From Acidobacteriota bacterium (GTDB taxonomy: Bacteria; Acidobacteriota; Terriglobia; Terriglobales; Acidobacteriaceae), in assembly GCA_021810175.1 (NCBI GenBank), contig JAJZJJ010000236.1:1-5663 (forward strand): a stretch of 5,663 bases of DNA, written 5' to 3'. Under the pieces are notes generated by a model. That model saw nothing but the letters and a program-made list of their open reading frames with translations. It did no database searches and was not told the origin of the DNA. Positions 1-5,329 of the stretch are shown here, one piece after another. Positions within the stretch are counted from its first letter, which is position 1; each line of letters opens with the position of its first letter. Both the position numbers and the translations under genes were made by a program.

Positions 1-399
1 CACCAGCAGGTTCCGCGTCAGCGTCGTGATCCACGTCTCAAAGCTTCCCCGCGCCGCATCAAACGATTTCAGATTTCCGTAAACCTTCAGAAAAACATCC
101 TGGGTCAGATCCTCGGCGTCGCTCGCCGACCCCGTAAACCGGTAGCACAGCGCATATACCCTCCGGTGATGAACCTTCACTAGCTCGGTCCATGCGCCCG
201 AATCCCCATCGATGCACCGCTGCACCACCACGTGCATGGTCGCTTCCATCGCTCTCGGATCAGATGCGGAATGCAGCATCGCCTCGGCCGTTCGTTCCGT
301 CTGCCCGGTCTTTCCACCCAGGCGGCTGTGAGACTGCGCCCGCTTCGTGCTCTCAGGCCAGAAGCTCATGTTCCGCAAATCCCAGGTCAACGTGCTCAT
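1..399 (-). CDS. ECF-type RNA polymerase sigma factor, N-terminal part (3' end off the left edge)
   Basis: Directs RNA polymerase to a specific promoter set; the regulon cannot be told from here. Reading the minus strand from 399 gives 133 open codons up to the window edge. From about residue 60 the protein matches sigma-70 region 2: ELVKVHHRRVYALCYRFTG is followed by DAEDLTQDVFLKVY, then a GSFETWITTLTRNLL stretch, the core-binding and -10-recognition helices typical of ECF factors. Region 4 lies outside the window. The start is uncertain. ATG 399 is the first in-frame start after stops near 490-520 and has AAGAGG four bases upstream (404-409), but it adds about 50 residues rich in Ser, Thr and Arg before region 2. 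ATG at 279 or 249 would give the usual ECF length, with weaker ribosome binding sites. The family call is firm; the start is moderate. It is separated from glgC upstream by a terminator, so it is probably transcribed on its own. Confidence 0.85.
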   Translation of the reverse strand, partial: MSTLTWDLRNMSFWPESTKRAQSHSRLGGKTGQTERTAEAMLHSASDPRAMEATMHVVVQRCIDGDSGAWTELVKVHHRRVYALCYRFTGSASDAEDLTQDVFLKVYGNLKSFDAARGSFETWITTLTRNLLV

Positions 400-505
400 G
401 CAGCCTCTTACGCAGATGGCTGCCGATTGGTTCCAGAATTCCCTTACGGGCCTTCTCAGAACAAAGTTGTCTATACCGATCTTTGCCTATTTTCCCGGCG
501 CCCTG

Positions 506-544
506 CAAAGAAAAAGCGCTCAACCCCATGGCAAAGCGCTTCTT
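506..544 (-). terminator. Rho-independent terminator of glgC
   Basis: On the minus strand, just after the glgC stop, a 10-bp stem (535-544 with 511-520, one G-U pair, built on AGCGCT in both arms) encloses a 14-base loop and runs into TTTTTCTTTG (515-506). Position, strength and T-tract all fit an intrinsic terminator that ends the glgC transcript before the sigma factor gene. Confidence 0.8.
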
Positions 545-571
545 CTTAAACAAGTTACCCTAAGAAACCGC

Positions 572-1828
572 TCAGTTCTGGTCCGGCAGGTAGTCCCGTG
601 ACACCGGATTCTCATACAGCGAGTAATCCCGCGTCACCACTATCAGGCCGCTCGGCGTCACAAAATAATTCTTCCGGTCTTCTTCCTGGTCATAGCCGAT
701 CACTGTTCCCTCCGGCAGGTGCACGTCGCGGTCAATGATAGCCCGCCGGATCCGGCAGTGTCGCCCGATATTCACGTGCGTAAACACAATGCTGCTCTCC
801 AGCTCCGAATACGAGTTCACACGCACATCCTGCGAAAGCACGCTGTTGCGCACAAGCGCGCCGGAAATAATGCACCCGCCCGATACAATCGAATTCACAG
901 CGCTGCCCGTCCGCCCCGGCTCCCCAAATACAAACTTCGCCGGGGGATACTGCCTCACCCGCGTCCGGATCGGCCATCCCTTGTCATACAGGTTGAATAT
1001 CGGCGAAATCGACGCCACGTCCATATTCGCGTCGTAATAAGCGTCCAGCGTGCCCACATCCCGCCAGTACAGCGCTTCCTGCTTGTTCTCGTCCACAAAG
1101 TTGTAGGCGTAGATCTTGTACTTGTCCAGGATGTCCGGCAGAATGTTGTGCCCGAAATCGTGCTTCGAATTCGGATTCTCCGCATCCTTCATCAGCGCCG
1201 GCAGCAGCACATCCGTGTTGAACAGGTAGATCCCCATCGAGGCATCCACCATCTGCGAATTCCAAGGTGAGCGCAGCTCCGTCGTCTTCGGCTTCTCGAC
1301 AAACCCCCGCACTTCCCCGCTGCGCGCCACATCCACCACCCCGAACCGCGATACTTCATCCGGACGAATCTGCAGCGTCGCAAGCGTCACGTCCGCGCCC
1401 GAGGCATTATGCTGCTCCAGCATCTTGCCGTAGTCCATCTTGTAAATGTGATCGCCGGACAGAATCAGCACGTGCTTCGGCTGTTCCGAGCCAATCGAAT
1501 AAATATTCTGGTACACCGCATCCGCCGTCCCCATGTACCAGTTCGCGCTCACACGCTGCATCGGCGGAAGAATCTCAATAAACTCCCCCAGCTCCTGCGC
1601 CACCACACCAGACCACCCCTCGCGGATGTGCCGGTTCAACGACAGCGCCTTGTACTGCGTCAGGATGTAAACCCGATGCAAACCGCTGTTGATGCAATTG
1701 GAAAGAGTGATGTCGATAATGCGGTATTGCCCCCCAAATGGCACCGCAGGTTTTGCTCGATCACGGGTCAGCGGAAACAGCCGTTCGCCCGCCCCTCCTG
1801 CCAAAAGCACTCCCAGCGTATCCTTCAT
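572..1828 (-). CDS. glgC: Glucose-1-phosphate adenylyltransferase (ADP-glucose pyrophosphorylase)
   Basis: Makes ADP-glucose and pyrophosphate from ATP and glucose 1-phosphate, the committed step of bacterial glycogen synthesis, in the cytosol. The 418-residue protein is full length for the family. Visible motifs: nucleotide-binding loop LLAGGAGERLFPLT (8-21) with AKPAVPFGG (25-33); WYMGTADAV (97-105); SGDHIYKMDY (124-133), where Asp126 matches catalytic Asp142 of E. coli GlgC; FVEKP (176-180), where Lys179 matches the glucose-1-phosphate-binding Lys195; YWRDVGT (254-260); and a C-terminal left-handed beta-helix region from about 300 with SGGCIISG and RIRRAIIDRD. By my recalled alignment, E. 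coli Lys39, which binds the activator fructose 1,6-bisphosphate, is Asp23 here, so allosteric control may differ. Start: ATG with GGAGG at 1836-1840, seven bases upstream. No other glg gene is in the window. A possible extended -10 (TGTTAAGAT, 1923-1931) would give a leader of about 85 bases. Confidence 0.97.
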   Translation of the reverse strand: MKDTLGVLLAGGAGERLFPLTRDRAKPAVPFGGQYRIIDITLSNCINSGLHRVYILTQYKALSLNRHIREGWSGVVAQELGEFIEILPPMQRVSANWYMGTADAVYQNIYSIGSEQPKHVLILSGDHIYKMDYGKMLEQHNASGADVTLATLQIRPDEVSRFGVVDVARSGEVRGFVEKPKTTELRSPWNSQMVDASMGIYLFNTDVLLPALMKDAENPNSKHDFGHNILPDILDKYKIYAYNFVDENKQEALYWRDVGTLDAYYDANMDVASISPIFNLYDKGWPIRTRVRQYPPAKFVFGEPGRTGSAVNSIVSGGCIISGALVRNSVLSQDVRVNSYSELESSIVFTHVNIGRHCRIRRAIIDRDVHLPEGTVIGYDQEEDRKNYFVTPSGLIVVTRDYSLYENPVSRDYLPDQN

Positions 1829-1835
1829 ATCGGGC

Positions 1836-1840
1836 CCTCC
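1836..1840 (-). promoter_or_regulatory. Ribosome binding site of glgC
   Basis: GGAGG within a longer purine run on the minus strand, seven bases before the ATG at 1828. This fixes the glgC start directly before the nucleotide-binding loop. Confidence 0.75.
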
Positions 1841-1922
1841 CCCTTTGGTTGCAGACTGCTACCCCATTGCATCAGGCAGATTCAATTCCCCCGCCTGCGC
1901 GCCTGGTTCCTGATCGCGCCGA

Positions 1923-1931
1923 ATCTTAACA
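1923..1931 (-). promoter_or_regulatory. Possible extended -10 element upstream of glgC
   Basis: Minus strand reads TGTTAAGAT, a TGn plus TAAGAT match to an extended -10 hexamer, about 95 bases before the glgC start and just after the stop of the upstream small gene. No good -35 hexamer is seen at the expected spacing. It would let glgC be transcribed separately from its upstream neighbour. Weak, by pattern only. Confidence 0.25.
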
Positions 1932-1958
1932 CAGCTGCATCAACACGTGACGTAGCCG

Positions 1959-2282
1959 CTACATTTCCGGCTCTTCGCCTTCTACCGCGATTCGCAGCGA
2001 CCGCAGGAAATGCACGTCCTGCGCCGTGAATGCACCACTGCCTTCGCCCTCGGCTCCAGCTTCTCCTTCCTGCTTTCCATCCGCTGTCTCCACTTCGTTC
2101 AGCCCAATCGTCGCTTCCAGCATCAACAGCACGTCGAATCCGTGATCCCGTATCTGCTGCACAACACCCGCAATCTGCTCCGAGTCCGAAATGCTGTCGT
2201 GGATGGCTTCTCCAAGACGTTGAATGAGCTGCCGTAGTGTCTGATCCAAAACAAACCTCGCTTCTTCCTGCGGCGGTGACAA
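1959..2282 (-). CDS. Small acidic protein of unknown function
   Basis: I do not recognise this 107-residue protein. Residues 9-61 look largely helical with heptad-like Leu/Ile spacing (FVLDQTLRQLIQRLGEAI, then VVQQIRDHGFDVLLMLEATIGL). Residues 63-83 are a Glu/Gly/Ala-rich acidic linker. Residues 84-107 form a conserved-looking tail (FTAQDVHFLRSLRIAVEG, then EEPEM). There is no signal peptide, membrane segment or cysteine, so it is probably cytosolic. It starts with TTG, preceded directly by an in-frame TAG (2283-2285) and a G-rich stretch that could serve as a weak ribosome binding site; the only other Met is deep inside (residue 54), so TTG is the likely start. The amphipathic pattern and sensible composition favour a real gene over the longer arginine-rich frame overlapping it. 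It lies 130 bases upstream of glgC on the same strand; co-transcription is possible but not shown. Confidence 0.65.
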   Translation of the reverse strand: MSPPQEEARFVLDQTLRQLIQRLGEAIHDSISDSEQIAGVVQQIRDHGFDVLLMLEATIGLNEVETADGKQEGEAGAEGEGSGAFTAQDVHFLRSLRIAVEGEEPEM

Positions 2283-2483
2283 CTACCGCCACCCGCCTAT
2301 ACCTTAACTCCTGCGTGCAACGCCCGCCACGCGCCAGCCGCCTTCCTGTTCGCAACAAGAGCATCTTAGCGTCCCGGATTTACAACACGGTAGCTCCGAA
2401 AACACCTCATTCCGACAACTCCGCCCTTGCTTTGCGATGCCTGCATATGCAGAGTCCAACTGAAAATGCTCTAAACTTTTTTT
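2283..2483. promoter_or_regulatory. Divergent intergenic region with promoters for both sides
   Basis: About 200 bases between the start of the minus-strand small acidic protein and the plus-strand membrane protein. Contents seen: a minus-strand TATAGG (2296-2301) that could be the -10 of the acidic protein gene with a very short leader; a perfect 12-bp palindrome CTGCATATGCAG (2441-2452); and the plus-strand CTAAACTTTT (2471-2480) just before the membrane protein start. No RNA gene or convincing ORF is seen. The promoter assignments are inference. Confidence 0.45.
2472..2477 (+). promoter_or_regulatory. Candidate -10 element (TAAACT) giving a leaderless or nearly leaderless mRNA
   Basis: TAAACT ends six bases before the ATG at 2484, the distance usual between a -10 hexamer and the transcription start. 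There is no Shine-Dalgarno before this ATG, and the TAA of the motif is an in-frame stop, so no earlier start exists. The same CTAAACTTTT string stands before the next gene. No clear -35 is visible. Confidence 0.4.
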
Positions 2484-2906
2484 ATGGAAGCAAATCGCGT
2501 CGGTCGCACCGTGGGCATAGGCACTCGCCTCCTCGGGCGAGTCTTGCGCGATAAGACCGCAGAAACTGCGGCCCGCACCACGGCCCACGTCGAAAAACAA
2601 GCCCCCGTCTACAAAGAACGCGGCCGCCGCCTCGGCGAAGGCTCACGGCGCTTCGGCCACGCCGTCTGGACTCCCTTCGCCCACGCCTCGCGCATCCTCT
2701 GGCTGGAAATTACCGGGCTCTTCTTCGGCGTCTTCACCGTCTTCTTCGGCGGCAACGTCTGGCGCCTGCGCGACGACTGGGCAGGCGGCCCATCCCATCA
2801 TCGCTTCATTCTCTACGCCTTCATCACCCTCATCTTCTTCTACTTCACCGTCAGCTCTTTCATTCGCGTCAGCCGGCATAGCCGCGCCCACCGCAAGAAC
2901 CGATAG
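2484..2906 (+). CDS. Small membrane protein with two transmembrane helices, unknown function
   Basis: I do not recognise a family. The 140-residue protein has a long basic N-terminal region (1-69, rich in Arg, with a possible amphipathic helix around 12-40), then two strongly hydrophobic segments at about 71-90 (ILWLEITGLFFGVFTVFFGG) and 108-127 (FILYAFITLIFFYFTVSSFI), joined by a short loop with WRLRDDW and a His pair. It ends in a basic tail (RVSRHSRAHRKNR). The positive-inside rule predicts both ends in the cytoplasm and the short loop outside. The two segments are very rich in Phe. The ATG is the first possible start, because an in-frame TAA lies four codons upstream; no ribosome binding site is seen. 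Codon use is C-ending like the mutase gene, supporting real coding. It lies 61 bases before the mutase gene, but that gene has its own candidate promoter, so a functional link is not established. Confidence 0.75.
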   Translation: MEANRVGRTVGIGTRLLGRVLRDKTAETAARTTAHVEKQAPVYKERGRRLGEGSRRFGHAVWTPFAHASRILWLEITGLFFGVFTVFFGGNVWRLRDDWAGGPSHHRFILYAFITLIFFYFTVSSFIRVSRHSRAHRKNR

Positions 2907-2949
2907 AAGCCGCACCCCGTCAACTGCTGCGCGCAAATTCTCTTCTTGC

Positions 2950-2955
2950 TAAACT
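2950..2955 (+). promoter_or_regulatory. Candidate extended -10 element (TGCTAAACT) of the mutase gene
   Basis: TAAACT preceded by TGC (2947-2949) matches an extended -10. It ends 12 bases before the ATG at 2968, so transcription would begin only a few bases before the start codon. No Shine-Dalgarno is present and the TAA of the motif is an in-frame stop, so the ATG cannot lie further upstream. Confidence 0.45.
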
Positions 2956-2967
2956 TTTCAGTTCCCC

Positions 2968-4536
2968 ATGGCCGACTCGCCCAAACACGTTTACACCTCC
3001 GCCGACCTCGAAACCCTCAACTTCGATCCTGACCGCGACCTCGGCTTTCCCGGCGAATACCCCTTCACCCGCGGCATCCAGCCCACCATGTACCGCGGCC
3101 GCCTCTGGACCATGCGCCAGTACGCCGGCATGGGCGACGCCGAGGAAAGCAACCGCCGCTACAAATTCCTCCTCGCCAACGGCACCGCAGGCCTCTCCGT
3201 CGCATTCGACCTGCCCACCCAGATCGGCTACGACTCCGACGCCCCCATGGCCCTCGGCGAAGTCGGCAAGGTCGGCGTCGCCATCGACTCCATCGAAGAC
3301 ATGCAGCGCCTCTTCGACGGCATCCCCCTCGACAAAATCTCCACGTCAATGACCATCAACGCCACGGCCTCTATCCTGCTAGCCCTCTACGTCGTCGCCG
3401 CCAAACGCGCCGGGGCAGACATCGGCAAGCTCTCCGGCACCGTCCAGAACGACGTCCTCAAGGAATACATCGCCCGCGGCACCTACATCTATCCCGTCCG
3501 CCACGCCCTCCGCATCATCACCGACATGTTCGCCTGGGCCAACGAAAACACCCCCGAATGGAACACCATCTCCATCTCCGGCTACCACATGCGAGAAGCC
3601 GGCTGCACCGCCGCGCAGGAAGTCGCCTTCACCCTCGCCAACGGCGCCACCTATGTCGAAGCCGCGCTCGCCGCCGGCCTCGACATCGATCGCATCGCGC
3701 CGCGCCTTTCCTTCTTCTTCAACGCCCATAACAATTTCCTTGAGGAAGTCGCCAAGTTCCGCTGCGCCCGCCGCGTCTGGGCCAAAACCATGCGCGAGCG
3801 CTTCGGCGCGCAAAATCCGCGCTCCTGGATGCTGCGCTTCCACACCCAGACCGCCGGCTCCACGCTCACCGCGCAGCAGCCGGAAAACAACATCGTCCGC
3901 ACCGCCCTGCAGGCCCTCGCCGCCGTCCTCGGCGGCTCGCAGTCGCTCCACACCAACGGATTCGACGAAGCCCTCGCCCTGCCCACCGAGGAAGCCGCGC
4001 GCACCGCCCTCCGTACCCAGCAGATCATCGCCTACGAATCCGGCGTCGCACAAACCATCGACCCCTTCGCCGGCTCCTGGTACATCGAGTCCCTCACCAC
4101 CTCGCTCGAAAATCAGGTCGACGAAATCCAGCATCAGATCGCTCGCCACGGCGGCATGCTCTCCGCCATCGAGAAAGGCTGGGTCCAGTCAGAAATCCAG
4201 AATGCCGCCTACGAATACCAGCGCGCCGTCGACTCCGGCGCCGCCACCGTCGTCGGCGTCAACCGCTTCACCCGCGACAATGAACCCGGCGTCCCCATCC
4301 AGCGCATCGACGAGAGCCTCGAACGCAAACAGGTCGAGCGCGTCCGGGCCCTCCGCGCCCGCCGCGACGCAGCCCGCTGGCAATCCTCTCTCGACCGCGT
4401 CCGCGAAGCAGCCCGCAGCGCCCAAAACCTCATGCCCACCATCCTCGAAGCCGTCGAAAGCCACGCCACCGTAGGCGAAATCGCCTCCGCCATGCGCGAA
4501 ATCTTTGGCGAATACGAAGAATCCATCGTTATCTGA
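2968..4536 (+). CDS. Methylmalonyl-CoA mutase, large (catalytic) subunit of the split type
   Basis: Interconverts methylmalonyl-CoA and succinyl-CoA with adenosylcobalamin, linking propionate and odd-chain or branched-chain catabolism to the TCA cycle. The 522 residues cover the substrate-binding TIM barrel and end at GEYEESIVI, where fused enzymes (about 700 residues) continue into the B12-binding domain; that domain must be a separate small subunit, not present here. Aligned from memory to the Propionibacterium MutB subunit with a constant offset of 37: Tyr52 = Tyr89, Gln160 = Gln197, Arg170 = Arg207, His207 = His244, Arg45 = Arg82, Arg50 = Arg87. Tyr89 plus Arg207 marks methylmalonyl-CoA mutase; isobutyryl-CoA mutase has Phe/Gln and 2-hydroxyisobutyryl-CoA mutase Ile/Gln. 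Tyr75 of MutB is Gln38 here. Other motifs: [14 protein letters not shown] (41-54), [11 protein letters not shown] (75-85), [10 protein letters not shown] (203-212) and [17 protein letters not shown]. No chaperone (MeaB), epimerase or small subunit gene is adjacent. The start is fixed by an upstream in-frame stop. Confidence 0.93.
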   Translation: MADSPKHVYTSADLETLNFDPDRDLGFPGEYPFTRGIQPTMYRGRLWTMRQYAGMGDAEESNRRYKFLLANGTAGLSVAFDLPTQIGYDSDAPMALGEVGKVGVAIDSIEDMQRLFDGIPLDKISTSMTINATASILLALYVVAAKRAGADIGKLSGTVQNDVLKEYIARGTYIYPVRHALRIITDMFAWANENTPEWNTISISGYHMREAGCTAAQEVAFTLANGATYVEAALAAGLDIDRIAPRLSFFFNAHNNFLEEVAKFRCARRVWAKTMRERFGAQNPRSWMLRFHTQTAGSTLTAQQPENNIVRTALQALAAVLGGSQSLHTNGFDEALALPTEEAARTALRTQQIIAYESGVAQTIDPFAGSWYIESLTTSLENQVDEIQHQIARHGGMLSAIEKGWVQSEIQNAAYEYQRAVDSGAATVVGVNRFTRDNEPGVPIQRIDESLERKQVERVRALRARRDAARWQSSLDRVREAARSAQNLMPTILEAVESHATVGEIASAMREIFGEYEESIVI

Positions 4537-4623
4537 AAGGCTCACTGACCTGGACTGTCCACCTCCGCCTCGCCGACAAGCGCACCGGACCGAACGGCGA
4601 ATCTGGCGCTCTCCAGCACTGAA

Positions 4624-4630
4624 AAGGAGT
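4624..4630 (+). promoter_or_regulatory. Strong ribosome binding site before a TTG start
   Basis: AAGGAGT ends five bases before the TTG at 4636. It decides the start of the rhodanese gene and contrasts with the two genes upstream, which have none. Confidence 0.8.
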
Positions 4631-4635
4631 ACGAA

Positions 4636-5118
4636 TTGAGCGATACAAACAACGGCGCATCGGTGCCGGATCTGCAGAACGAACAACTGGAAATGACGCC
4701 TCAGACGGCTATGGAATTACAACGTCTGAATTTGGCCGTGCTGGTCGATATACGCCAGAAATTTGAGCTGGAGATCCAGGGTGAAATTCCGGGCGCATGC
4801 TTTCTGCCGCTCTTTCAGTTCAAGCGCATGCTCGGGCACACGTTGAGCCAGCTCGAGCAGGATGCTCTCGACGAAGATATTCCCGACCTGCACGATATTC
4901 AGCACTTTCTCGCAATGATCAACAACATGCACCACTCCAAGGACCTGATCCTCGTATGCGTCTGCAACAGCGGGCATCGTAGCCTGAATGCGGCGCGGCT
5001 GCTTCGGTTGCTCGGCTACGAACATTCCTTCTCGCTTGCCGGTGGCTTTCTCGCGCTGGACGAGTTGCTGACGGGTCAGCAGGAAACCCAGGAAAGCTCC
5101 CCCAGCCGGTCATCCTAA
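4636..5118 (+). CDS. Single-domain rhodanese-like sulfurtransferase
   Basis: Probably carries sulfane sulfur as a cysteine persulfide; substrate and acceptor are unknown. The 160-residue protein has the rhodanese fold landmarks: VLVDIRQKFELEIQGEIPGA (35-54, the strand-Asp-Ile-Arg and the IPGA turn), then the strand LILVCVC (104-110) into the active-site loop CNSGHRS (110-116), with Cys110 the persulfide cysteine and Arg115 closing the loop, then NAARLLRLLGYEHSFSLAGGFLAL (118-141), the conserved helix and Gly-Gly ending. Residues 63-100 form a longer, acidic and helical middle section than in minimal 100-residue rhodaneses, and the last 15 residues are polar. There is no signal peptide, so it is probably cytosolic. 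TTG start with a strong AAGGAGT. Base composition differs from both flanking genes: lower GC, no C excess, mixed third bases. The 99-base gap after the mutase stop has no clear terminator, so read-through is possible. Confidence 0.9.
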   Translation: MSDTNNGASVPDLQNEQLEMTPQTAMELQRLNLAVLVDIRQKFELEIQGEIPGACFLPLFQFKRMLGHTLSQLEQDALDEDIPDLHDIQHFLAMINNMHHSKDLILVCVCNSGHRSLNAARLLRLLGYEHSFSLAGGFLALDELLTGQQETQESSPSRSS

Positions 5119-5132
5119 GCGACCAGACCAAT

Positions 5133-5258
5133 CACCGGGCGCCCGCCGGGTGCACCATTCAATCCCGCCGTTGGCTTGAGTGGGATTTGACGCCGGGTGC
5201 CCCACATTTCGCGAAGCGAAGTGTGGGCCAAATCGATGCGAAGCATCGACCCGTTTTT
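5133..5258. repeat. Intergenic cluster of hairpins and a 47-bp-period direct repeat (probable dispersed acidobacterial repeat)
   Basis: Three hairpins stand in a row. The first is 5161-5168 with 5180-5187 (8 bp, one G-T, 11-base loop). The second is 5201-5212 with 5216-5227 (12 bp, one G-T, GAA loop). The third is 5233-5239 with 5243-5249 (7 bp, GAA loop). The last two share the core GCGAAGC, known from DNA studies as an exceptionally stable mini-hairpin. The string CGCCGGGTGCNCCA occurs at 5144-5157 and again at 5191-5204. A perfect palindrome CGGGCGCCCG lies at 5136-5145. I recall similar GGTGCCCCA-type hairpins between genes in acidobacterial genomes, but could not search. Open frames through it (for example plus strand from 5197) are not credible genes. 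Confidence 0.7.
5233..5258 (+). terminator. Possible terminator after the rhodanese gene
   Basis: The third hairpin of the repeat cluster (7-bp stem, GAA loop) is followed after four bases by TTTTT (5254-5258). It could end the rhodanese transcript before the next promoter, but the gap to the T-tract and the 115 bases from the stop codon make this tentative. Confidence 0.4.
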
Positions 5259-5290
5259 AGCTCTGTCTCCACGCCCTCACTCCCCCCATC

Positions 5291-5296
5291 TATACT
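5291..5296 (+). promoter_or_regulatory. Candidate -10 (TATACT) of the secreted protein gene
   Basis: TATACT sits 33 bases before the ATG at 5330, directly after the hairpin cluster, with GGAG (5321-5324) available as ribosome binding site. There is no recognisable -35. Confidence 0.4.
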
Positions 5297-5329
5297 TCTC
5301 CCGACAAAACCTCCTCTCCCGGAGCCCAC

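Noticed and set aside
192..563. Plus-strand open frames opposite the sigma factor gene and the glgC terminator
   Set aside because: They run antisense to the sigma factor and through the terminator hairpin, are rich in Arg, Pro, Ser and Cys in a random pattern, and have no ribosome binding site.
1944..1962. CACGTG and GTAGCNGCTAC short palindromes near the stop of the small acidic protein
   Set aside because: Short, overlapping the gene end, without a T-tract or repeated copies; chance is sufficient explanation.
1882..2364. A 160-codon minus-strand frame overlapping the small acidic protein
   Set aside because: Its composition is Arg/Gly/Trp/Cys-rich as expected for an out-of-frame reading of GC-rich coding DNA, whereas the 1959-2282 frame has a protein-like amphipathic pattern.
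3379..4149. A 256-codon minus-strand frame inside the mutase gene
   Set aside because: Gly/Glu/Val/Asp-rich antisense shadow of the strongly C-ending mutase codons; the plus-strand protein is unmistakable.
3653..4474. A 273-codon plus-strand frame within the mutase gene
   Set aside because: Almost only Ser, Pro, Ala and Arg, a typical frame-shifted shadow of a GC-rich gene.
4537..4635. Search for a terminator or small gene in the gap after the mutase gene
   Set aside because: No stable stem with a T-tract and no plausible start with a ribosome binding site, apart from the one serving the rhodanese gene.
5133..5258. CRISPR array or riboswitch at the repeat cluster
   Set aside because: Only two copies of a 14-base string with hairpins between them, no regular spacers and no recognisable aptamer; a dispersed hairpin repeat fits better.
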